Shown: positions 46,877-54,659 of the stretch, in pieces
Layout: each line of letters begins with the position of its first letter
Numbering within the stretch: the stretch's first letter is position 1
Source of the DNA: Candidatus Accumulibacter necessarius
GTDB taxonomy: Bacteria; Pseudomonadota; Gammaproteobacteria; Burkholderiales; Rhodocyclaceae
Direction of reading: 5' to 3'
DNA length: 64,000 nt
Assembly: GCA_017302435.1 (NCBI GenBank)
Contig: JAFLDL010000008.1
Location: 53,081-117,080, forward strand
Made by a program: the position numbers and the translations under genes
Notes under the pieces: model-generated
Databases searched by the model: none
Seen by the model: only the letters and a program-made list of their open reading frames with translations
Told to the model about the DNA's origin: nothing

Positions 46877-48274
46877 TCAGATGACCTTCGAGTACCGGGT
46901 ACGCTGCCGATCGGCCCGCAGGTAGCGGTCGAAGACCATCGAAATGGCGCGCACCAGCATGCGGCCACGCGGCAGAACGGTGATCCACTTGTCGTCGACG
47001 CGAACCAGCCCCGCATCGACCATCTCGCGCAACTCGTCAAGCTCCGTCGCGAAGTATTTCCTGAAGTCGATCAGGTGGGCAATCTCGATCGACTCGATCG
47101 ATAGTTCGAAGTGGCACATCAGCGACTGAATGATCGAGCGGCGCAGCAGATCATCAGCGTTCAGCTCGATGCCGCGGTAGACCGGCAGGGTGCCGCTGTC
47201 GAGCAAATCGTAGTACTCGTCGAGCGTTTTCACGTTCTGACTGTAGGTTGGTCCGACCTTGCTGATCGACGAGATGCCAAAGGCCAGCAGGTCACAGTCC
47301 GAATGGGTCGAATAGCCCTGGAAGTTGCGGTGCAGGCGCCCCTGCCGCTGGGCGATTGCCAGTTCATCGTCGGGTTTCGCAAAATGGTCCATGCCGATGT
47401 AGACGTAGCCGGCATCGGTCATCCGGCGGATTGCCAGGGCGAGGATCTGCAGCCGGGCGTCGGCCGAAGGCATGTCCGATTCCAGGATCCGGCGCTGCGG
47501 CTTGAACAGGCTCGGCAGGTGTGCATAGTTGTAGATCGAGACACGATCCGGGCTGACGTCGATCACGCGGTCGAGTGTCTGGCTGAACCCCATGACTGTC
47601 TGTTTCGGCAAGCCGTAAATGAGGTCGACGCTGATTGATTTGAAGCCGGTCGCGCGCGCTGCGTCGATCACGGCGCAGGTTTCTTCCTCGCTCTGGATGC
47701 GATTCACCGCCTGCTGTACGCGGGCATCGAAATCCTGCACGCCGACGCTCATGCGATTGAAGCCGAGCTCGCCAAGCAGTTCGACCGTCGCACGATCGAC
47801 CTTCCGGGGATCGACTTCGATCGAGTACTCGCCGCCGTCGATCAGTCTGAAGTGCCGGCGTGTCGCGGCCATCAGCTGGCGCATCTCGTCGTGCGAGAGA
47901 AAGGTTGGCGTGCCGCCTCCCCAGTGCAGCTGCGCCACCTCCTGATCGCCGCCCTCCAGATAGCTGCTCTGCAGCGCCAGTTCGCGTGCCAGATACTTCA
48001 GGTACTTGGCCGAACGACCATGGTCCTTGGTGATGATCTTGTTACACGCGCAGTAGTAGCAGATGGTGTTGCAGAAGGGAATGTGGAAGTACAATGACAG
48101 CTGGCGACTGATGGCGCCAATATTGCGTTTGCCGAGCCAGAGTCTGGCTGCGTCCGAACCAAAGGCTTCAACGAAGCGGTCCGCTGTCGGGTAAGACGTG
48201 TAGCGGGGTCCGTTGATGTCGAAACGGCGGATGATCTGTGGATCAAAAACAAGGTTGCCAGCGACAGAGTTCAT
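46877..48274 (-). CDS. hemN: Oxygen-independent coproporphyrinogen III dehydrogenase
   Basis: A 465-aa radical-SAM enzyme of anaerobic heme synthesis. The SAM cluster motif CNTICYYCACNK (CxxxCxxC-like: C-N-T-I-C-Y-Y-C) is near residue 70, the GGGTPTFL motif follows, and the C-terminal HemN domain is present. ATG 48274 is used. Its promoter region has an FNR box at 48330-48343 and a GATAAT -10 box in the right place, so it should be induced under low oxygen by the divergent fnr product. Confidence 0.95.
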   Translation of the reverse strand: MNSVAGNLVFDPQIIRRFDINGPRYTSYPTADRFVEAFGSDAARLWLGKRNIGAISRQLSLYFHIPFCNTICYYCACNKIITKDHGRSAKYLKYLARELALQSSYLEGGDQEVAQLHWGGGTPTFLSHDEMRQLMAATRRHFRLIDGGEYSIEVDPRKVDRATVELLGELGFNRMSVGVQDFDARVQQAVNRIQSEEETCAVIDAARATGFKSISVDLIYGLPKQTVMGFSQTLDRVIDVSPDRVSIYNYAHLPSLFKPQRRILESDMPSADARLQILALAIRRMTDAGYVYIGMDHFAKPDDELAIAQRQGRLHRNFQGYSTHSDCDLLAFGISSISKVGPTYSQNVKTLDEYYDLLDSGTLPVYRGIELNADDLLRRSIIQSLMCHFELSIESIEIAHLIDFRKYFATELDELREMVDAGLVRVDDKWITVLPRGRMLVRAISMVFDRYLRADRQRTRYSKVI

Positions 48275-48301
48275 GTTCCCACTACACTGTATATTGCCTG
48301 C

Positions 48302-48307
48302 ATTATC
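48302..48307 (-). promoter_or_regulatory. -10 box of the FNR-activated hemN promoter
   Basis: GATAAT on the minus strand; a start 7 bp further at about 48295 would put the FNR box centre at -41.5, the class II position. Confidence 0.6.
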
Positions 48308-48329
48308 GGACCACGCCGGAGACCTTGGG

Positions 48330-48343
48330 TTGACGTGGATCAA
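48330..48343. promoter_or_regulatory. FNR box between hemN and fnr
   Basis: TTGAC-GTGG-ATCAA matches TTGAT-N4-ATCAA at 9 of 10 bases. It sits 28 bp before the fnr ATG, where binding would tend to repress fnr, and at -41.5 from the inferred hemN start, where it would activate hemN. Confidence 0.82.
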
Positions 48344-48371
48344 ACGCAGGGTTTAGTGAAAAAAGGCTCCG

Positions 48372-49115
48372 ATGTCCAACGATGCTGCGACTGCCAGACT
48401 CGCGTTTGAAGTCGTGAAAACCGCCTGTTCAAACTGCAATCTGCGCGAACTGTGCCTCCCGATAGGCCTCGAAGCGGATGAGCTGAAGAAGCTGGACGAA
48501 CTGGTTTCGACGCGCCGACGTCTCAAGCGCGGCGATCACCTGTACCGTGCCGGGCAGACCTTCGAGTCGATCTATGCGATTCGCAGCGGCTTTTTCAAGA
48601 CCGACGTGCTGATCGAGGATGGCCGTGATCAGGTGACCGGTTTCCAGATGACCGGCGAGTTGCTCGGTCTCGACGGTATCAGCAGTGAACTGCACACCTG
48701 CAACGCCATCGCCCTCGAAGACAGCGAAGTGTGCGCCATTCCCTTCTCGCATCTCGAGGGACTGTCGCGGGAAATCCATACCCTGCAGCATCACTTTCAC
48801 AAGGTCATGAGCCGCGAGATCGTGCGCGACCACGGGGTAATGATGTTGCTCGGCACGATGCGCGCCGAGGAACGCCTGGCCGCGTTTCTCCTCAATCTCT
48901 CGCAGCGTTTCAAGGCGCGTGGCTACTCGCCGGCGGAATTCAATCTGCGGATGTCTCGCGATGAAATCGGTAGCTATCTCGGCCTCAAATTGGAGACGGT
49001 CAGCCGGGCTTTCTCGCGCTTCCAGGAAGAAGGCCTGCTCGCCGTGCATCAAAGAAAAGTCAGGATTCTCAACACGGCGGGCTTGAGAAAGCTGATGACC
49101 CACCAGCGTGGCTGA
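48372..49115 (+). CDS. fnr: FNR-type oxygen-sensing transcription factor
   Basis: The 247-aa protein has the FNR 4Fe-4S cysteines C19, C22 and C28 plus C110 (LHTCNAI), the CRP-like sensor barrel, the dimer helix and a winged helix with MSRDEIGSYLGLKLETVSRAFSRFQ. Recognition residues E208, S211 and R212 read TTGAT sites. It is expected to activate or repress genes on loss of oxygen; three FNR-like sites in this window are plausible targets. The gene is divergent from hemN and has an FNR box 28 bp upstream. Confidence 0.95.
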   Translation: MSNDAATARLAFEVVKTACSNCNLRELCLPIGLEADELKKLDELVSTRRRLKRGDHLYRAGQTFESIYAIRSGFFKTDVLIEDGRDQVTGFQMTGELLGLDGISSELHTCNAIALEDSEVCAIPFSHLEGLSREIHTLQHHFHKVMSREIVRDHGVMMLLGTMRAEERLAAFLLNLSQRFKARGYSPAEFNLRMSRDEIGSYLGLKLETVSRAFSRFQEEGLLAVHQRKVRILNTAGLRKLMTHQRG

Positions 49116-49145
49116 CCGCCTGCACGTCTCCCGGCAGGGGCCGCT

Positions 49146-49541
49146 TCAGATCAGCCAGGCGAGAAACCCGAGAGGGTTGCGGAGCACGGCAACCGATACG
49201 ATGTAGGCAAACGAGGTCAGCGCAGCAACCAGGAAGGCCGCCCGCCGTGCTTTGCCACGTGCTCGCTTAAGGGCCATTGCCCCGCAGCCGATATAGACCA
49301 GCAGACCGACCAGCTTGGCTGTCAGCCAGTCTATGGTGAACGGATACTGGGCGCTGAGCACCGCCATGGCGATCGCGCTCCCGAGCAGGAGGGTGTCCAC
49401 CCCATGCGGCAAGACGCGGACGACTGGTCGCTGCAGCCAGGGTGAGTCGGTCAGCATCCACAGGCCACGCAGAAAAAAGCCGGCGCCGCTGAGCACGACG
49501 CAGCCGATGTGCAGGTCCTTGAGGAACGCGTAGCTCAGCAT
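49146..49541 (-). CDS. SirB2-family membrane protein
   Basis: A 131-aa protein with four predicted membrane segments and the SirB2 pattern LKDLHIGCVVLSGAGFFLRGLWML; the function of SirB2 is not known. ATG 49541 lies 7 bp inside the end of the previous gene, so the two are coupled. It is the last gene of the four-gene FNR-linked operon (hemerythrin, DUF2249, membrane protein, SirB2). The open frame is longer upstream but overlaps the membrane-protein gene in another frame. Confidence 0.8.
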   Translation of the reverse strand: MLSYAFLKDLHIGCVVLSGAGFFLRGLWMLTDSPWLQRPVVRVLPHGVDTLLLGSAIAMAVLSAQYPFTIDWLTAKLVGLLVYIGCGAMALKRARGKARRAAFLVAALTSFAYIVSVAVLRNPLGFLAWLI

Positions 49542-50854
49542 GTGCCTTGCGGAGGCGGTATGGCTGAAGTCGGGGCGACCATCTTCAGGCGCTGGTATCG
49601 GTAGAATGCGACGGCCGTCAGCAGGTTGTAGAGCAGCCAGACATTGGCCAGCACGAGTGCGATTCCGGCTGGATATGTGAACCACTCGGGCCAGATGACT
49701 GCTGCCAGCAGCAGTACAAGAGAAGCGACGTGCGCGTAGAGCTGCCGGTCGATCTGGCGCGCGGCGATGACCTTGTTCATGCTTGGGGCGGCCACCCGCC
49801 CATCGCCCAGGTTCTGGAGGTGCAGCCAGACCAGGAAAGGAACGATTTTGTAGAGCATGCCGACCATCACCGACATGAAGCCGCCGAGCAGAGCCAGGAC
49901 ACCGCACAACAGCGGCCATTCCTGGCGTTGAGCGAGCGCCGGCAGGCTGTCGGCAGCAAACCACAGGGCGCAGGCGGCCAGCAGGCACAGCATCGCCAGG
50001 CGCCAGTAGTATTGGCTGGCGTCGAACCGGGCGCGCTTGCTGCGGCGCTGGACCTGCAGGGTCAGCGCCGCAAACACCGCCACCGTCAGCACGACTGCAG
50101 CAGCCAAGACTGCCGATGGCCGTTGCCAGCCAGCGCCAACCACGATGCTCCACGAGGACAGTACAGCGAGTACCGACCAGGAAAAGCCGTGCGCGAACCA
50201 TGCTGGGAAGGGCGGGGTGATCTGGAACATCGGGACCACAACCAGGGCGACGGCAGCAAGCAGGATGCCGCCCCAGCCGACCAGGCCCCAGCCGAGGTGT
50301 ATCGCCGTCAGTTGCAGGACCGGCAGTCCAGACGATCCGTCGCGTGCGACTGCCAGCAGCATTCCCAGGCCAGCAGTCACGGCCAAACCGATCAATGCCA
50401 GCTTCAGGCCCTGGATGGTCGGATTGGTCGACCGCACACCGACCAGCGCATGACCAGCCGCGCCGAGAAAGAGCGCGATGCCGATGCCCAGCAGCAGCAC
50501 GGCCAGTCGTAAGACGAGCGGCTGCGAAGTCAGGAGGCCTGCTGTCAGCAGCAGGGCGCCAGGCACGATCGCTGCGTGCACCAGGGACGACACCAGCAGC
50601 GGCCGAGCCATGTTCGCCCCGGCCACGACCGGCAGGATCTGGATCATCGCCCCGAGCATCACCTGCAGCATGAAGCCAACGGTGATCAGATGCGTCAGCG
50701 CCAGCGCCGACGGCGTCCAGCGTGAGGCCAGGAGCTCCGGCCCACTCCAGAGCAGCAACGTGCCGGCGAGAATGGCAAACAGCGGGGCGGTGAGAAAAAA
50801 GCGGAACGGTGCAGCAATCGGGGGCGCCTGTTCGAAGGACAGCAGGGCCTGCAT
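49535..50854 (-). CDS. Multi-pass membrane protein, heme-copper-oxidase subunit I / NnrS-like
   Basis: A 439-aa protein with about twelve hydrophobic segments. Conserved-looking histidines occur within or next to segments (ALTHLITVGFMLQVMLGAMIQILPVVAG, GAAGHALVG, LTAIHLGWGLVG, LYKIVPFLVWLHL), as in heme-binding oxidase subunit I and NnrS-type proteins, though I cannot align the catalytic His set with certainty. NnrS-like proteins relate to NO stress. It starts 1 bp overlapping the stop of the DUF2249 gene (TAATG) and runs into SirB2. Exact function unknown; the operon position suggests low-oxygen or NO physiology. Confidence 0.6.
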   Translation of the reverse strand: MQALLSFEQAPPIAAPFRFFLTAPLFAILAGTLLLWSGPELLASRWTPSALALTHLITVGFMLQVMLGAMIQILPVVAGANMARPLLVSSLVHAAIVPGALLLTAGLLTSQPLVLRLAVLLLGIGIALFLGAAGHALVGVRSTNPTIQGLKLALIGLAVTAGLGMLLAVARDGSSGLPVLQLTAIHLGWGLVGWGGILLAAVALVVVPMFQITPPFPAWFAHGFSWSVLAVLSSWSIVVGAGWQRPSAVLAAAVVLTVAVFAALTLQVQRRSKRARFDASQYYWRLAMLCLLAACALWFAADSLPALAQRQEWPLLCGVLALLGGFMSVMVGMLYKIVPFLVWLHLQNLGDGRVAAPSMNKVIAARQIDRQLYAHVASLVLLLAAVIWPEWFTYPAGIALVLANVWLLYNLLTAVAFYRYQRLKMVAPTSAIPPPQGTC

Positions 50855-51090
50855 TACTGTGGCTGATGCTGGATCAGGACTTCGACCGTGCCGTCTGGCC
50901 GGCGGGTGGTTTGCCAGGAGAAACCGTTGAGCTTCAGTGCGCGGTAAAGCGGGTAGGGCTCATGGGGAAGCAGGACCAGGAGTGTTTCCGCCGGACCGAT
51001 CTGGTCGAGCGCTTCCAGGGTGCGTACCAGCGGCTCCGGTGGTTCGAGGCCACGGCCGTCGATCACGATGTCAGCATTGCTCGGGGTCAT
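50854..51090 (-). CDS. DUF2249 domain protein
   Basis: A 78-aa soluble protein of the DUF2249/TusA-like fold, with DIVIDGRGLEPPEPLVRTLEALDQIGPAETLLVLLPHEPYPLYRAL matching the family pattern of a glycine-proline turn and a strand-helix repeat. No cysteine is present, unlike TusA. DUF2249 is often found near hemerythrin and denitrification genes. It overlaps the hemerythrin stop by 4 bp (ATGA) and the downstream gene start by 1 bp. Confidence 0.82.
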   Translation of the reverse strand: MTPSNADIVIDGRGLEPPEPLVRTLEALDQIGPAETLLVLLPHEPYPLYRALKLNGFSWQTTRRPDGTVEVLIQHQPQ

Positions 51091-51548
51091 GTTGGCACTT
51101 CAACCTGGCCCGCAATCTGCGTCTGCAATGTCGGCAGCAGCACCTTGACATGGTCAGCCAGATGCTGGTCGCACATCGGATAAAGCACGTTCTCTTCCTT
51201 GACATTGTGCTGCTGCATCATGATCAGCAGTGTTTCGGCGTTGCCGGCATAATCGTCGACATCCTGCTCTGCCAGTGCCGAGGCAGCCGCCGTCAGCAGC
51301 AGGCGCATCTGGGCATGTTCGCCGCGCATCACCTGTGTCGGCCCCTGGTACATGCCGGTTGTCTCTTCAAAGAGAGGAAACAGAACGGATTCTTCGGCGG
51401 CGAAATGATGCAGCATGCCGTCCCGGTAGTGGGCAAACTCGCTCCTGGCCAGTTCCCAGTTGCGCTTGGCGACTGTGTGCTCGACCGCGACCAGCATCGC
51501 ATCGCAAGCGCGATGATCGTTGGCCATGAAATCCGTGATTGCGTGCAT
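51087..51548 (-). CDS. Hemerythrin-like (HHE) protein, first gene of FNR-linked operon
   Basis: A 153-aa HHE-domain protein. Putative di-iron ligands: H in MANDHRACD, HHFAAEESVLFP (H-H...E), GEHAQMRLL, and QQHNVKEENVLYPMCD. Proteins of this kind bind O2 or NO, or repair iron clusters (Ric/YtfE-like), but this one lacks the ScdA N-terminal domain. ATG 51548 is used. Its promoter lies in the shared region with a divergent uspA and carries a perfect FNR box at -41.5 from the inferred start. Confidence 0.85.
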   Translation of the reverse strand: MHAITDFMANDHRACDAMLVAVEHTVAKRNWELARSEFAHYRDGMLHHFAAEESVLFPLFEETTGMYQGPTQVMRGEHAQMRLLLTAAASALAEQDVDDYAGNAETLLIMMQQHNVKEENVLYPMCDQHLADHVKVLLPTLQTQIAGQVEVPT

Positions 51549-51575
51549 GAGGAACCTCGGCGAAGGAAGATTGGC

Positions 51576-51581
51576 ATTGTC
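51576..51581 (-). promoter_or_regulatory. -10 candidate for the hemerythrin operon
   Basis: GACAAT on the minus strand (4 of 6 to TATAAT). A start near 51569 places the FNR box at 51604-51617 at -41.5. Confidence 0.5.
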
Positions 51582-51603
51582 GGCCGGGTTGCGGCTGCCA
51601 GCG

Positions 51604-51617
51604 TTGATCGACATCAA
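51604..51617. promoter_or_regulatory. FNR box 1 (perfect), hemerythrin-side
   Basis: TTGAT-CGAC-ATCAA matches the FNR consensus at all 10 fixed bases. Centre 51610.5, about 41.5 bp from the inferred minus-strand start. Confidence 0.9.
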
Positions 51618-51626
51618 ACAAGGCAT

Positions 51627-51640
51627 TTGATTTCGATCAA
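51627..51640. promoter_or_regulatory. FNR box 2 (perfect), uspA-side
   Basis: TTGAT-TTCG-ATCAA, also 10 of 10. Centre 51633.5; a plus-strand start at about 51675 is 41.5 bp away, with TATAGT at 51663-51668 as -10. Confidence 0.9.
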
Positions 51641-51662
51641 CAGCCGTTGGTTGTTTCGTGCC

Positions 51663-51668
51663 TATAGT
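51663..51668 (+). promoter_or_regulatory. -10 box of the FNR-linked uspA promoter
   Basis: TATAGT, 29 bp before the uspA ATG and correctly placed for a class II FNR-activated promoter. Confidence 0.6.
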
Positions 51669-51696
51669 TGGTTGATTCGACAGTGGAGGTAACGCC

Positions 51697-52140
51697 ATGT
51701 TCAAGAACATCCTTGTCCCTACCGATGGCTCCGAGCTTTCAAAGGAGACTGCACGCCGGGCAGTATCGTTCGCCAGGGAGGCGGGGGCCCGCATTACGGC
51801 GTTCTTTGCGAAACCCGAGTACCCGGTGAGTTACTATGGTGAAGGCGCCTTGATTGACCCAACGACGCCGGAGAAGTTTGCCGAACTTGCCGAGCAGCAG
51901 GCACAGCAGACTCTGGATTTCGTTGTCCAGTTGTGCGACGCAGCGGGTGTTCAGGTCGACAAGCTGTCGCTGACCAGCGACATTCCCTATCAGGCAATCA
52001 TCGACGCGGCAACTCAGGCGGGCTGCGACCTGATTTTCATGGCCTCGCATGGTCGTCGGGGCTTCACTGCCTTGTTGCTCGGCAGCGAAACCAACAAGGT
52101 GCTCACGCACTCGAAGATTCCCGTCCTGGTTTATCGCTGA
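51697..52140 (+). CDS. Universal stress protein (UspA family), FNR-linked
   Basis: A 147-aa single Usp domain: FKNILVPTDGSELSKETARRAV at the start and the ATP-binding motif ASHGRRGFTALLLGSETNKVL at the end. It is divergent from the hemerythrin operon and the two perfect FNR boxes between them suggest joint low-oxygen induction, as known for Usp proteins in Pseudomonas aeruginosa anaerobic survival. ATG 51697 follows GGAGG. Confidence 0.9.
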   Translation: MFKNILVPTDGSELSKETARRAVSFAREAGARITAFFAKPEYPVSYYGEGALIDPTTPEKFAELAEQQAQQTLDFVVQLCDAAGVQVDKLSLTSDIPYQAIIDAATQAGCDLIFMASHGRRGFTALLLGSETNKVLTHSKIPVLVYR

Positions 52141-52452
52141 TTCCCTCGCCGCGGGCCACGTGCCCGCCCAGATGACAGCCCTGTCCGGCCGCTGGTGGCG
52201 CCAGTCGTACGTCTGCGACCAGCGGCCAGCGGGCAAGCAGGATCCTGCGCGTTGCATAGCCGCCGGTGTCGAGTGCGGCGCCATTCCGTGCTCGCCGTTC
52301 TGCGATCCCATCCTTCCGCCGAAATGCCGTTGATCGCTGCTGATCGGCGCGCTGGGCGCATCAGCGCCGGCGCGGCTGCCGGAATGTGGCAAAATGCCTT
52401 GGCCCATCGAGATTCTGATGGCCAAATGCACCTGGCTGATGGAGAAAACGGA

Positions 52453-53136
52453 ATGCTGATTCACTGTGTCGAGAAAAGCGCGAGGTGGCTCGGCTGGGCA
52501 CCGAGCCGGTACACCGTCGTGTTATCTCTTTGTGCCCTCTGCTCGGGCGCGCAGGCAGTGGATGTCGGGTTGGCGGGTGTCTTTCCGGGAAAAGCATTGC
52601 TGACGATTGACGGTGGGGTGCCGCGAACTGTCGCGGTTGGCAGCAGGACGGCTGAAGGCGTCACAGTGCTTGCTGTCGATAGTCAGAGCGCCACCATCGA
52701 GGCCAATGGCAGGAAGCAGGTTTTGCGGGTTGGGCAGAACGTTGCCGCGCAATCTTCAGGTGACGGCGGCGGCAGGGCGGTATTGACCGCTGACGGCAGT
52801 GGCCATTTCGTGACCACCGGAAACATCAACGGGACGACTGTCCGCTTTCTCGTGGACACGGGCGCGACGATGGTCTCGCTTGGTGCCAGCGAGGCGCGGC
52901 GAATCGGCCTGGATACCAGCAAGGGTCCGACAGCGGTGGTCAATACAGCCAATGGTCAGGCACTGGTGGCGCGCGTCAAACTCGATTCGGTACGGGTGGG
53001 CGAAATCGTCATGAACAACGTGGATGCCTTGGTCCATCAACAGGAGATGCCCTTTGTCTTGCTGGGCATGAGTTTCTTGAACCGTATGGAAATGCAGCGT
53101 GACGGTCAGACGATGACCCTCAGGAAGCGCTACTAG
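52453..53136 (+). CDS. Retroviral-like aspartic protease of the TIGR02281 (clan AA) type
   Basis: A 227-aa protein with a short N-terminal hydrophobic stretch (probable membrane anchor or signal near residues 15-35), a beta-rich middle and a C-terminal aspartyl protease domain. The active-site triad reads FLVDTGATMVSLG (DTGA). Such single-domain proteases work as dimers. ATG 52453 has GGAG 8 bp upstream. Its target is unknown. The frame is open upstream, but that part lacks coding character. Confidence 0.85.
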   Translation: MLIHCVEKSARWLGWAPSRYTVVLSLCALCSGAQAVDVGLAGVFPGKALLTIDGGVPRTVAVGSRTAEGVTVLAVDSQSATIEANGRKQVLRVGQNVAAQSSGDGGGRAVLTADGSGHFVTTGNINGTTVRFLVDTGATMVSLGASEARRIGLDTSKGPTAVVNTANGQALVARVKLDSVRVGEIVMNNVDALVHQQEMPFVLLGMSFLNRMEMQRDGQTMTLRKRY

Positions 53137-53148
53137 GAGAAGTCGAAT

Positions 53149-53409
53149 ATGAGTCATCGCAGCGAAAAGCTATCCATGTTGGGCCGCGAGCTTGAGCTTC
53201 TGATGGGCGAGCGGCAGACGCTACTGCAGGTGGTGGGTGCAACGGCTGCACTGATTGCCAGTCTGGACAGCAGTCACCTGCCGCTTGGCGCCGTCAAGCC
53301 GGCTGATCTGGTGGCGAGCACGATCAACGCCCTCACGGATGAAACCCTGCAGGATGCGCTTGCCGCGGTCCATGCCGAGATCGAGGATAAGCCGGTTGTC
53401 ATCAACTGA
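53149..53409 (+). CDS. Small hypothetical protein (86 aa)
   Basis: I recognise no family. The protein is 86 aa, helical, with MLGRELELLMGERQTLLQVVGATAALIASL as its N-terminal half and a charged tail. It starts 12 bp after the aspartic protease stop, behind AGGAGAAG, and its end overlaps the Nudix gene start, so the three are likely one unit. Confidence 0.6.
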   Translation: MSHRSEKLSMLGRELELLMGERQTLLQVVGATAALIASLDSSHLPLGAVKPADLVASTINALTDETLQDALAAVHAEIEDKPVVIN

Positions 53410-54034
53410 GGCGGTGCTTGGTCCGCCAGCAGCCAGCAGCCGTGCCATCGATCTGGACCGGATACGGCTGGTCCTGGACGCGTCGCCTTCCCGGACTCAC
53501 TTTGTGCTTGAAGACGGCGTCGGCGACGAGGAACTGACGCCGGCTGCCGTACTCTTCCCGATTGTCCAGCGGATGGAGGGGCCGACGGTATTGCTCACAC
53601 AACGGACCGCGCATCTGAAGGACCATCCTGGTCAGATCAGTTTTCCAGGGGGTCGACGTGAGCCGGCCGACCTGTCGCCCGCACACACGGCCTTGCGCGA
53701 GGCCACTGAGGAGATCGGGCTGTCGCCGGCGCATGTCGAGATCGCCGGTTATCTGCCCGAATACCTTACCAGTACCGGCTTTCGGGTCACCCCGGTGGTG
53801 GCCATGGTGACGCCGCCTTTTGACCTGCAACTCGACGCATTTGAAGTGGCGGAGGCATTCGAGGTGCCGCTCGCTTTCCTGCTGGATCCGGTCAACCACC
53901 AGCAGCACTCCCTGCACTATCGGGGCAAACTCCGGCACTACTACGCGATGCCCTATGGCGAGTACTTCATCTGGGGCGCCACCGCAGGGATCATCATCTC
54001 CCTTTGCCGCGCCCTTGGCGTCGCCGTTCGCTAG
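53396..54034 (+). CDS. CoA pyrophosphatase (Nudix hydrolase)
   Basis: A 212-aa Nudix enzyme. The Nudix box reads GGRREPADLSPAHTALREATEEIGL, and it is preceded by LTQRTAHLKDHPGQISFPGG, the NuCoA signature typical of CoA pyrophosphatases (PF00293/NuCoA motif). It hydrolyses CoA and derivatives to phosphopantetheine and 3',5'-ADP. Start uncertain: TTG 53396 (used) or GTG 53414; both precede the recognised domain. The stop shares 4 bp with the convergent hypothetical gene (54031-54034). Confidence 0.88.
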   Translation: MSSTEAVLGPPAASSRAIDLDRIRLVLDASPSRTHFVLEDGVGDEELTPAAVLFPIVQRMEGPTVLLTQRTAHLKDHPGQISFPGGRREPADLSPAHTALREATEEIGLSPAHVEIAGYLPEYLTSTGFRVTPVVAMVTPPFDLQLDAFEVAEAFEVPLAFLLDPVNHQQHSLHYRGKLRHYYAMPYGEYFIWGATAGIIISLCRALGVAVR

Positions 54035-54510
54035 TCGAGCACCAGCACGAGTTTTTCCAGAAACTGCTGTGCCGCTTTCTGATCCGGGGCAGCGCGCAGT
54101 GCGGCGCGTAGTTTCACGAGCTGATGCAGAAGTTCGTCGCGCGTCTTCGTTTTCTCGATCTCGGCGACCAGCGCGCCAGCCTGCGCCCCCAGCAAATCCA
54201 TCAAGGTGCGCGCGGCATAGCTCCTGGCCAGGCTGATGTCCTCGTCGGGAAGCGCCGGGCGAGCGTCTGGCACCTGTTCCGCGCTGCTTCCCGGTGCAGG
54301 CTGAACCTGAACGAAGCCGCCGTTGAGCAAGGACGCAAGGTGCCGCTTGCCCTCGGCGCTGGAAGAGCTGAGCGCGACAAGTTCGTTGCCGGTACGATGG
54401 CCATCGACCATGATCAACATTGCGCGTACTCGGGAGGGCAGGCGATTCGCGCGGGTGGATATCTCCTCAAGGCCCTTCGGCGTTTTACACAAAACAGACG
54501 ACAGATTCAT
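54031..54510 (-). CDS. Hypothetical protein (159 aa)
   Basis: Not a named family I can identify. ATG 54510 begins MNLSSVLCKTPKGLEEISTR; the region to residue about 65 (RVRAMLIMVDGHRTGNELVALSSS) looks like a small winged-helix or regulatory module, followed by a Pro/Ala linker and a helical C-terminal domain. Similar hypothetical proteins occur in betaproteobacteria. The stop codons of this gene and the convergent Nudix gene overlap by 4 bp (CTAG). Confidence 0.55.
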   Translation of the reverse strand: MNLSSVLCKTPKGLEEISTRANRLPSRVRAMLIMVDGHRTGNELVALSSSSAEGKRHLASLLNGGFVQVQPAPGSSAEQVPDARPALPDEDISLARSYAARTLMDLLGAQAGALVAEIEKTKTRDELLHQLVKLRAALRAAPDQKAAQQFLEKLVLVLD

Positions 54511-54659
54511 CCTTGAAGGCTTTCCAGAAGCGGCGGAGCGATGTTGCGTGAAGTGTCGGGTTTCTGCAAGTCCCGATGAATTATGATATGGTGCCCATTT
54601 GGCTACTGGGCCGACGCGAACTGCCAAGCCTGCACCGTGTCGCCCAACAAGACTTCAGG

